Below, in pieces: positions 1 to 11,396 of a stretch of DNA of 38,321 nucleotides. The stretch is from Spongiibacteraceae bacterium (GTDB taxonomy: Bacteria > Pseudomonadota > Gammaproteobacteria > Pseudomonadales > PIVM01). Position 1 is the stretch's first letter; each line of letters begins with the position of its first letter. The notes under the pieces are model-generated. The model saw only the letters and a list, made by a program, of their open reading frames with translations, searched no databases and was not told the origin of the DNA. A program made the position numbers and the translations under genes. Where the stretch lies: the NCBI GenBank assembly GCA_030618505.1, contig JAUXDF010000003.1, positions 1 through 38,321 on the forward strand, written 5' to 3'.

Positions 1-1895
1 CGCGCAGATCCGTACGTGCGCTACTAACGCATACGGCTCCTACATCGAGTCAAACACGCAACCGCTGGTTCGGGTACGGGTGAATAACACGCGCTTTCGG
101 AATGAACTCATCAATCAAACGAGTGAATCGACGCCACGGAACTGACTGGCCCCGCTGACTTCGCCTCCTCATTGATTTGATCCATAATCGGATCACCGCT
201 GTTCTGAAGCTGTCTAACGTTTTCATGTTGCTCGGCACGGCATAATAATTAAAGTAACCTTGAACCACAACTTTCAACCACGCACCAACCTTTACCGGGC
301 GGTCGTGATAGCGCTGCTTTAGTACCGACTTAATAGCGTTGATTTTTCCTCGTTGCCGCTTTGCAATGGTTTTACGCAAAAGGGTAAATCCATCATCGCT
401 GCGACGACGTGAACAGCAATGCGTAAACCCCAAAAAATCAAATGTCTGGGGTTTTCCTTCGCCTCGCTCCTGTCGATTGCTCGCTGCAAATCGACCAAAC
501 TCTATCAAGTGGGTTTTGTCTGGGTTCACTGTTAATCTAAACTCTGCCAATCGCTCTGTCAGTGCTTGTTGTAAGCGCTCTCCATCACGTTTGTACTGGC
601 AACACATGACACTATCATCTGCATAGCGAACGACGTAAACTTCTCCGCGCGCATGGCGTTTCCGCCACTGATTTACCCATAGATCTAAAACGTAGTGCAG
701 GTAGATGTTGCCCAGTAAAGGGGATATCACTGCACCTTGTGGTGTTCCTACCACTGTCTTCGATCGACAACCCTCATCCATCACGCCTGCGGTTAATGTC
801 AATTTAATTAATCGCAAAATGCGTGGGTCTGCTATCCGGTGCTTCAGGAAGGCCATCATCCAATCATGGTTGATGTTATCGAAGAAACCTTGAATATCTG
901 CATCCAACACCCAACTAACTTTCTTGACGGTAATCGCCATGTACACCGCATCCAGCGCTCGATGTTGATTGCGCGCTGGACGGAAGCCATAACTAAACCC
1001 CAGAAAGTCTGTTTCGTAAATCGACTCGAGCACCCAGACCAAGGCTTGCTGAACAATTTTATCTTCCAAACAGGTAATCCCTATTGGTCGTTGTTCGCCA
1101 TTGGCTTTGGGTATCCAAAGTCGCTTTACAGATTGCGGCCTATACCGATTGCCATGCAGTCGCCGGCAAAGCTGTTTCAGTTTTGGCGCAAGATTCTCGC
1201 CGTACTGACTCCAGTTTTGACCATCCACTCCAACGGCGGCACGCTTATTTAAAGACCGATAGGCCTTCTCCAGCATCGCTTCGGTGATAGTGTGCATCAG
1301 ATTGTTGAATTGCAGCGAGTTGTTCCGTTTTGCTGCCGTGTGTAGCCGAGCTAATACAGGAAACGCTGTTGTTATGCTCTGAGTCATAGTCACGTCCGAT
1401 TAACTCCACTTTCTCTCTGTCAAGACACTTCGCTCCACCCACTCCGCCGCCGTACTCACAACATGGTTTTCGTGGCCTTGTTCGCGGGCTTCTTCACTAC
1501 TATTATCTTGTCCGACTTCCTACCCTATAGTTTTCAGGATTCGCTAAACACTTCCCCGAAAATACCACCGCTGGAACGGCGGTGGTTACTGGTAGGATCT
1601 CCCGAGTTCCGCACAAAAGACATCCGTACATGCACCAGGTCTACGACTCCGGAGAGTCGACTATCGCACTCACGATGTCGCGCGATGGTCGTATTGCCTT
1701 CCCCTTCAGACAACAGGGTCAGCACTCTCAAGTGGTGATTTCGGAGCTCAATACTGAGCCTGCACATTCCTCTGTCAACGCTTAACCGTTAGCCTTACGA
1801 CTAACCGCTCATGACTCGAGGCCTCAGCGGGTCGTTACCCCTTACTGAGTAGAGGGCTTTCACCTCCAATCTTTTGCCGATTTATCTCGGCGCTC
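1..1895 (-). mobile_element. Group II intron (RNA plus internal RT ORF), 3' end cut by the window edge
   Basis: Minus strand of about 7-39 reads GAGCCGTATGCGTTAGTAGCGCACGTACGGATC, a domain V-like hairpin, just downstream of a group II RT ORF. The 5' boundary near 1895 (minus GAGCGCC...) is an estimate from structure-like sequence about 500 nt upstream of the ORF. Confidence 0.8.
50..1393 (-). CDS. ltrA: Group II intron-encoded reverse transcriptase/maturase
   Basis: 447 aa with RT motifs (GIPTLEDK-like GITCLEDKIVQQA, GFSYGFRP, GTPQGAVISPLL, VVRYADDS), a maturase-like C-terminus and terminal HPYPNQRLRV. Confidence 0.93.
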   Translation of the reverse strand: MTMTQSITTAFPVLARLHTAAKRNNSLQFNNLMHTITEAMLEKAYRSLNKRAAVGVDGQNWSQYGENLAPKLKQLCRRLHGNRYRPQSVKRLWIPKANGEQRPIGITCLEDKIVQQALVWVLESIYETDFLGFSYGFRPARNQHRALDAVYMAITVKKVSWVLDADIQGFFDNINHDWMMAFLKHRIADPRILRLIKLTLTAGVMDEGCRSKTVVGTPQGAVISPLLGNIYLHYVLDLWVNQWRKRHARGEVYVVRYADDSVMCCQYKRDGERLQQALTERLAEFRLTVNPDKTHLIEFGRFAASNRQERGEGKPQTFDFLGFTHCCSRRRSDDGFTLLRKTIAKRQRGKINAIKSVLKQRYHDRPVKVGAWLKVVVQGYFNYYAVPSNMKTLDSFRTAVIRLWIKSMRRRSQRGQSVPWRRFTRLIDEFIPKARVIHPYPNQRLRV

Positions 1896-1938
1896 TGCCT
1901 GTCCCTGTTGGTTCTTGGTATTAATCAGAGGGAAATTT

Positions 1939-2256
1939 ATGTCTGCATTTAACAATGTAACGGTAATCAAAGCCGCCAGTATTTACTTTGATGGTAAAGC
2001 TACCAGTCGTAAAATTACTTTTGCCGATGGCAGTATAAAAACCTTAGGCATTATGATGGTGGGTGACTATGATTTTGCTACGGTTGAAAAAGAGTTAATG
2101 GAAATTTTAGCGGGCGATATTGATGTGTTGTTACCCAAGTCAACTAACTGGCAAACAGTTAATGCATGGCAATCTTTTTAAGTGAGCGCAAACGCTTCTT
2201 TTAAAATTCGCGCTAAAACACTGACTGACTATTGTTGTTCATATTTAGCAGAATAA
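1939..2256 (+). pseudogene. ppnP: Pyrimidine/purine nucleoside phosphorylase PpnP (DUF1255), interrupted by an in-frame TAA
   Basis: MSAFNNVTVIKAASIYFDGK...GIMMVGDYDFATVEKELMEILAGDIDVLLP...WQSF* resembles PpnP/YaiE. After TAA 2179-2181 the same frame continues VSANASFKIRAKTLTDYCCSYLAE*, matching the expected C-terminus. Confidence 0.8.
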
Positions 2257-2297
2257 TTTTTATAGTCACTCAAAAAAATCTAAAATAGATAGGTATA

Positions 2298-2337
2298 CCA
2301 AGCCACTTGAAGATGCAATATTCAGCAGGTGGCTTGG
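2298..2337. repeat. Hairpin: 9-bp perfect stem CCAAGCCAC / GTGGCTTGG with nested TGAA/TTCA
   Basis: Direct reading of the inverted repeat between ppnP and the DUF1254 gene. Confidence 0.6.
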
Positions 2338-2392
2338 ATTCTATTAGAACAGAGATCAAAGTGTTATTTTCATCCCTTCAATCATGCTCCTT

Positions 2393-3946
2393 TTATTTAA
2401 GTTTGCGGAAGTCTTTCACTTTATTAATTACTGGAAACTTATAGGTGTCGTCAAAAAATGCTTTACCAGCACCATAACCACGCATATAAGGGAACCAACC
2501 ACGCTCAGGTAGCGTTCTAACAAAGTTAGCTTCCCAACCTTTAGGCGCTTTACCTGGACCTAAAAGCATATAATAAGAACCATCTGGGTTTGTACGAAGA
2601 CCAGGGGTTCTGCTACCTACCGTTGCTTTACCATCGCCATTTTTTTCACGATTATCAATAACCGTTCGAGTATCTGTATCATAAATTACAATCGACCAGA
2701 ATAGAGATGCAGGAACATCTTTCTCGATACGGATAATGTAGTTTTCCTCACCATGTAATCTAGCGCCAGTTTCATCTTCAAATTTACCAATGTACGCTTG
2801 AGCTCGCCCTCCTGTACGCGGAATAGTCATAGCAGGAGAGGTAGTAATTGCTTCATAGGTGTAACGAGCACGAGGATCAAAGATGTCATAGTATCTCATG
2901 CGTTGATTGCCTTTAATGCCATCACCCCATTTACCACCAAGAACCATGCGCCAGTTATTTTGACGTAAAACACCATCTAATCTTTCATTGAAGACAAAAG
3001 TCTTCGCCATTAGCTCGCCCTGTAATGCACCGTCGATTAATATTTTTTTCTGACGTTCGGTAGGGTTGAATGGTTTACCTTTTTCAATACCTAATGTTTT
3101 TAGCCAGTACATGAATAATCTATCACGCTCCATCACTAGCTCTTCATTGATCGCTATATGAAGCATTTCCCAATAAGCTAATCCACGAGGTTGATAGCTC
3201 ACCAGTAATTGATCGTTTGCATCTAAATGTTTAGTAACTGGTTTTTCTCCGTAGTAATTTATATACATTTTACTACTTAGTTCTTTAATTTTTTCAGGAG
3301 AACCAATAATACGACCTAATAATAATACGCGGTTTGTTTTAACATGGTGGACATGGAAGTCATCTGTAAGTGCTGAAGGTTCAGGTATCGTATCAACAGG
3401 CGTATTTGGACCTACAATAATATGTCTGCCACCATGACCCGCCTGAGCACTAAATAAGCCAACATCATCAGGGCTTGCTTGCCAGCTATCAACAACCATA
3501 CCGACAACTGTACCCGCGGGAATATCTAAGATAACGGCGGATTTACTGGTATCGGAAGTGGCGACGAAATAAGTGCTGGATTCATTTGCCGTTAAAACAC
3601 CTCTACGTTCATTGAAAGTGCTGATAGTAGCGAACCTGTTGTCGCCATAACCTTTAACTTTCTCTGTAAGCTCGTGTCTAATACGAGTAATGCCTACAAT
3701 CGGTAAGCCCCATAGATAAAGCTGAGTAGCACGTTGATGATCCATGAGATCATACATTTTATCAGCTGTTTCATGTGTTGGAAAACTATGATCAAGTTCA
3801 TATTCACCAAAAAATGTTTTTACTTTTCCGGTAATTGGCATCAAGCTTTCAAACTCTTTTTCAGTCTGAATTTCAGACAGTGCCATACTGGGAATTAATA
3901 AAACAGACATGGCAATGCTTAACAATAATTTCACTTTTATTTTCAT
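2393..3946 (-). CDS. DUF1254/DUF1214 domain-containing exported protein
   Basis: 517 aa, N-terminal signal peptide (MKIKVKLLLSIAMSVLLIPSMALS), DUF1254/DUF1214-like architecture (VPAGTVVGMVVDSWQ, FWSIVIYDTDTRTVIDN, YMLLGPGKAPKGWEANFVRTLPERGWFPYMRGYG). Confidence 0.8.
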   Translation of the reverse strand: MKIKVKLLLSIAMSVLLIPSMALSEIQTEKEFESLMPITGKVKTFFGEYELDHSFPTHETADKMYDLMDHQRATQLYLWGLPIVGITRIRHELTEKVKGYGDNRFATISTFNERRGVLTANESSTYFVATSDTSKSAVILDIPAGTVVGMVVDSWQASPDDVGLFSAQAGHGGRHIIVGPNTPVDTIPEPSALTDDFHVHHVKTNRVLLLGRIIGSPEKIKELSSKMYINYYGEKPVTKHLDANDQLLVSYQPRGLAYWEMLHIAINEELVMERDRLFMYWLKTLGIEKGKPFNPTERQKKILIDGALQGELMAKTFVFNERLDGVLRQNNWRMVLGGKWGDGIKGNQRMRYYDIFDPRARYTYEAITTSPAMTIPRTGGRAQAYIGKFEDETGARLHGEENYIIRIEKDVPASLFWSIVIYDTDTRTVIDNREKNGDGKATVGSRTPGLRTNPDGSYYMLLGPGKAPKGWEANFVRTLPERGWFPYMRGYGAGKAFFDDTYKFPVINKVKDFRKLK

Positions 3947-4073
3947 ATTTTTTTCCTTTTTTAGCTACCGCGTACTCAGATTTGAACCCATATTTCACTT
4001 ATTGTAATTCAGGAATTATGAAATGGTATGTACATTCCTCATAACTCCTAAATTTAAGACCTAATCAGTGATT

Positions 4074-5621
4074 TTAATTTATTTTTTCAAAATCATTTAA
4101 TTTCCATGATCCATCCCAAAAAGTCTCAGTAGGACCATACCAACGAAAATAGGCGTGCCATGTTTTTCCTGGTATTGTTTGAACCCAGTTATTCTCTTTA
4201 CCTTCTGGCGCTGTTGGCCCTAAATAAAGATCTACAGATCCGTCTTCATTATAATCTAAGTCTGAAATTCTATTATTAAACTCAACACCTCGTTGTTCGG
4301 TTTCAATAAATGAGCGTGTTTCTACGTCGTAAATAGCTAAAGACCAAAAATGCTTAGCTGGCACATCAGCATCAACATGTAATTTGTAGGTGTTTTCACC
4401 AAAAAACCAATTGCTGTCACGATCTTTTGCGATAGCCGCATAAGTTTGCCCAAACCCTGGTGGGTATTCACGTGGCGTCCATACTTGTTGTACTGACACT
4501 ATTTGATACCAAAGGATTGACCTTGGTGTGTAGGCGCCATAGTTTTCTTCTCTTTGTCCTTCAAAATCAGACATAATTTTAAGATTCAACCATTCAGTGT
4601 CATCATACACGTGCCTAAGTTTAGGGTTTTTCAAGTTATCAGGAATCTTGTACCGAATAGTAAACGCTTCGTTTACAAGCATTGCGTGTCCAATAGTTTC
4701 TGCTTCAATCAGTATTTTCTTTAAACGTTCATCTGGGTTAAAAGGCTTTCCTTTTTCAATACCTATTTCTCGCAGCATAGATAGTGCATAAAGATCACGC
4801 TCTTCAATCTCAAGATTTTGAATTACCTCATTAATCTGTTCCCAATATTTAAGTCCTTTTTGGCGATTAATTCTATATTCTTTTCCACCCGTGGCAGGAT
4901 CACCCATTAAAACAAATTTCTTTTTAAAGGTGGGATCGCTGAGAGGATATGTTTTAATTTGTTGCAGTAGTGTCGTCGCTTTTTCCGCCGTCATATCCTT
5001 AGACAAAGGGACTCGTGTTATGGAATATACTTGGTAAGTCTTTGCCTGTGCAATTTGGTAACCCGACGGAATATCACCTTCATAGTTAGGTGGAAGAATT
5101 AATATTTTATCTCCCTTGGCTCTATTAGGGCCAACCATACCAAAGTCATAAAATGCTCGATTCCATTCATCGTAAAACCCTGCATTAATAGGGCCGGCAG
5201 GCACCTCATAAACAACTGGACCACCCGTTTTACGTAAATCAATATTATCAAAAAGATAAACTACCGACTGGTTTGGTGTTAAAACCTCATGACCTGCATG
5301 CACTTTCTCATTGTAGAGCATCGCTCCTAGGTTCTGTACACCGATTTCATCCATAGCCTTTTCAAATAAATAAGTATTATAAGCGGCCTCAACCCAGAAA
5401 ACAGACTGCGTTGCTCTTTGAAAATCAAGTTCATCAAATAGCTTTTGCGAACTCGCGGCTGTAGGTAAATCATGATCGAAATCTAACTTCCCAATTTTTG
5501 AATCCAAGGTTTTTTTATATTCTACACCCGAAGTTGATTGTGCTTTCGTGGTTGTATTTGCACAACTTATAACAAATGAAATAGTTGATATAAGCAGCAA
5601 AGCCTTCGCTATTTTTTTCAT
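4074..5621 (-). CDS. DUF1254/DUF1214 domain-containing lipoprotein
   Basis: 515 aa, lipobox-like SFVISC near the N-terminus, paralogous to the adjacent ORF (KHFWSLAIYDVETRSFIE, DLYLGPTAPEGKENNWVQTIPGKTWHAYFRWYGP). Confidence 0.8.
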   Translation of the reverse strand: MKKIAKALLLISTISFVISCANTTTKAQSTSGVEYKKTLDSKIGKLDFDHDLPTAASSQKLFDELDFQRATQSVFWVEAAYNTYLFEKAMDEIGVQNLGAMLYNEKVHAGHEVLTPNQSVVYLFDNIDLRKTGGPVVYEVPAGPINAGFYDEWNRAFYDFGMVGPNRAKGDKILILPPNYEGDIPSGYQIAQAKTYQVYSITRVPLSKDMTAEKATTLLQQIKTYPLSDPTFKKKFVLMGDPATGGKEYRINRQKGLKYWEQINEVIQNLEIEERDLYALSMLREIGIEKGKPFNPDERLKKILIEAETIGHAMLVNEAFTIRYKIPDNLKNPKLRHVYDDTEWLNLKIMSDFEGQREENYGAYTPRSILWYQIVSVQQVWTPREYPPGFGQTYAAIAKDRDSNWFFGENTYKLHVDADVPAKHFWSLAIYDVETRSFIETEQRGVEFNNRISDLDYNEDGSVDLYLGPTAPEGKENNWVQTIPGKTWHAYFRWYGPTETFWDGSWKLNDFEKIN

Positions 5622-5641
5622 AACATTTCCTTTTCATAAGT

Positions 5642-5962
5642 TTATTTATAGAGAAGCCAAGATAGTTTCCCCCTTAAAATCAACAAACAGGGAAATTGCT
5701 CACGAATATCGACAACAATTGAAGCCCAATCATACAACAGGAATGCCGCCAATTCCAAATCAGATAATAGGTGGACGATTCGACCATGTGTTATTGCGGG
5801 CCGTCGATGAACACGACCCTTGCTAGGTACATCGCGAACTTCAAGAAAAGGCTTATATGATTTCCCGGTGCCTGCGCCCCTGCCATCTTTAAAGCGTTTG
5901 CGGATTTTGGGCTCTAAGAGCTCAATTACTGGTTTAGGGGAAGGTTCAAGAAAGGTGCTCAT
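5642..5962 (-). pseudogene. tnsA: Truncated TnsA-like endonuclease of a Tn7-like transposon
   Basis: RKRFKDGRGAGTGKSYKPFLEVRDVPSKGRVHR...GRIVHLLSDLELAAFLLYDWASIVVDIREQFP matches the N-terminal region of TnsA, then homology stops. Confidence 0.88.
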
Positions 5963-6040
5963 AGAAAGATTCCAAACTACGCCTGAATTTTAAGCATAGC
6001 TTAGAAAGCTGAAAGTATGACACTTTATTGTAAGCTTACA
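5963..6040 (-). mobile_element. Putative right end of the Tn7-like element at attTn7
   Basis: Minus strand TGTAAGCTTACAATAAAGTGTCATACTTTC starts exactly 25 nt after the glmS stop (6066-6068); tnsA is oriented away from glmS as in Tn7. Confidence 0.7.
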
Positions 6041-6065
6041 ATAGCGGTATCTCCCATTTTTAGAA

Positions 6066-7898
6066 TTACTCCACTGTCACCGATTTAGCTAAATTACGCG
6101 GCTGATCTACATCCGTACCTTTTAACACGGCCACATGATAGGAAAGCAACTGCAGAGGCAGGGTATATAAAATAGGTGCGACAATATCGGCTGCATGGGG
6201 AACATTAATTACGCTTACTCCCTCCTCATTTTTAAACCCTGCATCACTATCAGCAAATACATACAGCTTGCCACCACGTGCTCGCACTTCTTCCAGGTTC
6301 GATTTTAGCTTTTCAAGCAACTCATCATTAGGCGCTACAGCAACAATTGGCATATCTTCATCGACCAATGCCAGCGGGCCATGTTTAAGCTCACCCGCAG
6401 GGTAGGATTCGGCATGGATATAGGATATCTCCTTCAGCTTTAATGCCCCCTCCATCGCAACAGGGTAGAGCACGCCACGGCCCAGAAACAGTGCGTGACG
6501 CTTATCTGCAAAGGCTTGTGACATCTTTTGTATTGGGCCATCAAGCTCCAGCGCCCGTTCCAACAAAGAGGGAGTTTGATGCAAAGCCATAACAATTTTT
6601 TCTTCCTGCTCCGCACTCATACCATGGCGACGTCCCAGTGCCAAAGTCAGGATTAACAAGGCAACCAGTTGGGTAGTAAAGGCCTTGGTTGAAGCAACGC
6701 CAATTTCCGGACCAGCAAAGGTCATTAATGCCAGATCGGACTCTCTAACCAATGAGCTTTGTGCAACATTGCAAATAGTCATTGTTGAGGTATAACCCAA
6801 GCCCTTTGCCAAACGTAAGGCGGCGAGAGTATCGGCTGTTTCACCGGATTGAGAGATGGTAATTAACAGGGTATTTTTTTGTACCACAAATTTTCTATAA
6901 CGAAACTCACTGGCCACCTCGACACGACAAGGTATATTGGCTACTCCCTCAAACCAGTATTTGGCCACCATCCCAGAATGATAGCTGGTACCGCAGGCTA
7001 CAATCTGTACCGCTTCCACTTGATCAAGTATCGCTTTAGCATCTGCACCGAAGGATTCTTCAATGATTGTTTTTTTACCGATACGCCCTTGTAAAGTATC
7101 TTTAATAACCTCGGGCTGCTCGTAAATCTCCTTAAGCATATAGTGGCGGTATTGGCCTTTTTCAGCAGCTTCAGCACTTTCATGTATATGCTCTTGCTTT
7201 CGCTCTACGCTTTCACCCTTACTGTTCCAGATATGAAAACTATCCGGTGTAATTTCTGCCATATCACCTTCTTCAAGGTAAATAAATCGATCAGTAACCT
7301 GCCGTAATGCCAGTTGATCGGAGGCCAGAAAATTTTCTCCCAAACCTAATCCCAACACCAAGGGGCTGCCACTTCGGGCAGCAATAATTTTTTCAGGCTC
7401 AGCAGTGCTGATAACAGCCAAACCAAAAGCTCCCTCAAGCTCAGTAATTGTAGAGCGAAGGGCTGACATTAAATCAGCATTGGTTTTCAGTTTTTCTTTA
7501 AGCAAATGGACAATTACTTCAGTATCGGTTTCTGACTGAAATTCATAACCCTTTTGTTTCAGCGACTGTCTTAGCTCATCGTGGTTTTCAATAATACCAT
7601 TATGCACCAAAGCAATTTCCTCTCCCGATTGATGCGGGTGGGCATTGCTTTGTGAGGGTTTACCGTGGGTAGCCCAACGGGTATGGGAAATACCAACCGA
7701 TCCACTAAGTGGACTTTTATTTAGGCTGTCTTCCAATGCAGCGACTTTTCCAAGCTCTTTAACACAAGCGAGGTTATGTTGTGCATCAATGAGTGCGATG
7801 CCAGCTGAGTCATAACCTCGATATTCAAGACGTTTAAGACCTTCCACTAAAATAGCAGCTACTTCTCTTTTAGCTGCCGCGCCAACTATGCCACACAT
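6066..7898 (-). CDS. glmS: Glutamine--fructose-6-phosphate aminotransferase
   Basis: [33 protein letters not shown]... ending [11 protein letters not shown]. Confidence 0.98.
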   Translation of the reverse strand: MCGIVGAAAKREVAAILVEGLKRLEYRGYDSAGIALIDAQHNLACVKELGKVAALEDSLNKSPLSGSVGISHTRWATHGKPSQSNAHPHQSGEEIALVHNGIIENHDELRQSLKQKGYEFQSETDTEVIVHLLKEKLKTNADLMSALRSTITELEGAFGLAVISTAEPEKIIAARSGSPLVLGLGLGENFLASDQLALRQVTDRFIYLEEGDMAEITPDSFHIWNSKGESVERKQEHIHESAEAAEKGQYRHYMLKEIYEQPEVIKDTLQGRIGKKTIIEESFGADAKAILDQVEAVQIVACGTSYHSGMVAKYWFEGVANIPCRVEVASEFRYRKFVVQKNTLLITISQSGETADTLAALRLAKGLGYTSTMTICNVAQSSLVRESDLALMTFAGPEIGVASTKAFTTQLVALLILTLALGRRHGMSAEQEEKIVMALHQTPSLLERALELDGPIQKMSQAFADKRHALFLGRGVLYPVAMEGALKLKEISYIHAESYPAGELKHGPLALVDEDMPIVAVAPNDELLEKLKSNLEEVRARGGKLYVFADSDAGFKNEEGVSVINVPHAADIVAPILYTLPLQLLSYHVAVLKGTDVDQPRNLAKSVTVE

Positions 7899-7921
7899 AC
7901 TTTATGTCCTTTATATATTGA

Positions 7922-9286
7922 TTACGATTTTTTTACTGGTCGCTGCCAGCTTGTAATGTTTTTTTGTTTACCACGTGCAACAGCAAGGTTGTTATCACTC
8001 ACTTCTCTGGTAATAGTTGAACCTGCACCAACGGTAGCTTCTTTGCCAATAGTAACGGGGGCAACCAATGAGGTGTTGGAACCAATAAATGCGCCATCAT
8101 TAATTTTAGTTTTGAATTTATTAACGCCATCATAATTGCAGGTTATCGTGCCAGCGCCAATATTTACACCACTACCGATTTCTGCATCTCCAATATAACT
8201 GAGATGGCTTACTTTGGAGCCTTCGCCAATAATGGTTTTTTTGGTTTCTACAAAATTACCAATTTTTGCTTTTTCTGCCAATTGACTACCTGGTCGCAAA
8301 CGAGCAAAGGGGCCAATAACACAATCAGCGGCAACGCTGGCCTGTTCCAAAATACTGTTAGCTTTTATTTCTACATTATCGCCAATACTGCTGTCGCTGA
8401 TAATACAGTTAGAGGCTATTGTTACATTGTCTCCAATACTAACCTTTCCTTCAAATATCACATTGGTATCAATAATTACGTCGGTACCGACAGTGATTTC
8501 GCCACGCAAATCAAAGCGTGAAGGATCTTTTAAAGTGACGCCCTGCTCCTGAAGTTCTCTCGCCTGGCATAACTGAAACCATCGCTCGAGGTCCGAAAGC
8601 TGAAGACGATTATTGACACCCTGCACTTCTTGCTCGGAATCAGGATGAACCGTCTTTATTTCAATACCCTGATTGGCCGCCATCTCAATAATATCGGTAA
8701 GGTAATACTCCCCCTGAGCATTATTATTCGATAATTTTGGCAACCATTCTCGTAAATGACTGGATTTTACTGCCAGTATGCCTGTATTGATTTCACGTAT
8801 ATTTAACTGAGCCGTATCCGCATCTTTATGCTCAACAATAGCCGTTACTGAGCCTGAAGCTGAACGAACAATTCGCCCATAACCAGCAGCGTCATCGAGT
8901 TCCACCGTTAGCAATGCAATTGATTGCTCTGTCACCAATGAAACCATACTTTTAAGGGTCGATAGGCGAGTAAGCGGAACATCACCATAGAGAATTAATG
9001 TAATACTGTCCTCTTTTAAAAAAGGCAGCGCCTGCTGTACAGCATGTCCTGTTCCCAGTTGCTGCTGCTGGGTAATCCATTGGATATCTTCGTTAACGAA
9101 GCGCTCTTTTACTAAGTCCGCACCATGGCCAATAATAACCTGTAAATGCGTGTGTTCCAGCTGCTGTGCAGTATCAATAACATGTTTTAGCAACGATTTT
9201 CCGGCAAGATCATGTAAGACTTTCGGCAACTTTGATCGCATTCTACTGCCTTGACCCGCTGCCAGAATAACAACATCTATGTTCAT
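7922..9286 (-). CDS. glmU: Bifunctional UDP-GlcNAc pyrophosphorylase/GlcN-1-P acetyltransferase
   Basis: VVILAAGQGSRMRSKLPKVLHDLAGKSLL and left-handed beta-helix hexapeptide repeats. Confidence 0.98.
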   Translation of the reverse strand: MNIDVVILAAGQGSRMRSKLPKVLHDLAGKSLLKHVIDTAQQLEHTHLQVIIGHGADLVKERFVNEDIQWITQQQQLGTGHAVQQALPFLKEDSITLILYGDVPLTRLSTLKSMVSLVTEQSIALLTVELDDAAGYGRIVRSASGSVTAIVEHKDADTAQLNIREINTGILAVKSSHLREWLPKLSNNNAQGEYYLTDIIEMAANQGIEIKTVHPDSEQEVQGVNNRLQLSDLERWFQLCQARELQEQGVTLKDPSRFDLRGEITVGTDVIIDTNVIFEGKVSIGDNVTIASNCIISDSSIGDNVEIKANSILEQASVAADCVIGPFARLRPGSQLAEKAKIGNFVETKKTIIGEGSKVSHLSYIGDAEIGSGVNIGAGTITCNYDGVNKFKTKINDGAFIGSNTSLVAPVTIGKEATVGAGSTITREVSDNNLAVARGKQKNITSWQRPVKKS

Positions 9287-9375
9287 ATACTTTCCTTAAA
9301 GCCTAATGATTCTTTTATGCTATGCCTTCAACTATAAATTAAAAAGTTGCTGCATGAAACTGTAACGCTTAAACC

Positions 9376-9405
9376 AAAAAAGGGTAGCCTAAGCCACCCT
9401 TTTTT
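9376..9405 (-). terminator. Intrinsic terminator of the atp operon (stem symmetric, potentially bidirectional)
   Basis: aaaaaagggtagcctaagccaccctttttt. Confidence 0.8.
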
Positions 9406-9429
9406 ATTATTTTCTCTTCAACTTGTGAC

Positions 9430-9858
9430 TTATTGGCCGAGCTTTTTACGAATCTGCTGCAAGGTTCTCAACTGTGCCGCCGCCTCTGCCAACTGGGTTG
9501 CTGCTCTAGTGTAATCAAAGTCTGCACTTTGATTAGCAAGGGCCTGCTCGGCTTCTTTCTGTGCTTCAAGTGCTGCTGCTTCATCAACATCACCAGCACG
9601 CAAGGCAGTATCTGCCAAAATTGATACGACGCCAGGCTGAACTTCCAGATAACCACCGGAAACGTAATACACCTGCTCTTCTTCCTCACCCTCAACTCTC
9701 AGTCGTACTGGACCTGGGATAAGTGAAGTCAAAAGGGGCGCATGCCCGTAGTAAATACCAAGATCACCCAGAGCACCGGTGGCAATAACAACCTCCACCA
9801 AACCCGAGAATATCTCTTGCTCTGCACTGACTATATCGCAATGGATAGTCATAGCCAT
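9430..9858 (-). CDS. atpC: ATP synthase epsilon subunit
   Basis: [17 protein letters not shown]... [22 protein letters not shown]; operon position. Confidence 0.97.
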   Translation of the reverse strand: MAMTIHCDIVSAEQEIFSGLVEVVIATGALGDLGIYYGHAPLLTSLIPGPVRLRVEGEEEEQVYYVSGGYLEVQPGVVSILADTALRAGDVDEAAALEAQKEAEQALANQSADFDYTRAATQLAEAAAQLRTLQQIRKKLGQ

Positions 9859-9898
9859 ATCTTATCCTCAATTAGCGTAAGTAACGCACCCGCGCTAC

Positions 9899-11308
<1,410 letters not shown>

Positions 11309-11396
11309 TTAAACCAAGTTTTAATTCTTTTATAAAGGGGTGAAAACTACTAACCCTTTATCTAAACTGTATATTACTGCTTGTCTTATGCGCTGC

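Noticed and set aside
339-1252. Plus-strand ORFs opposite the RT gene
   Set aside because: Antisense shadow ORFs of a clear RT coding sequence.
1245-1785. Small ORFs on both strands upstream of the RT gene
   Set aside because: They lie within the 5' structural RNA part of the group II intron and have no protein-like features.
1-5640. Left end of the Tn7-like element within the window
   Set aside because: I found no TGTAAG-type end preceded by ATAGC on the plus strand; it may be deleted or left of the window.
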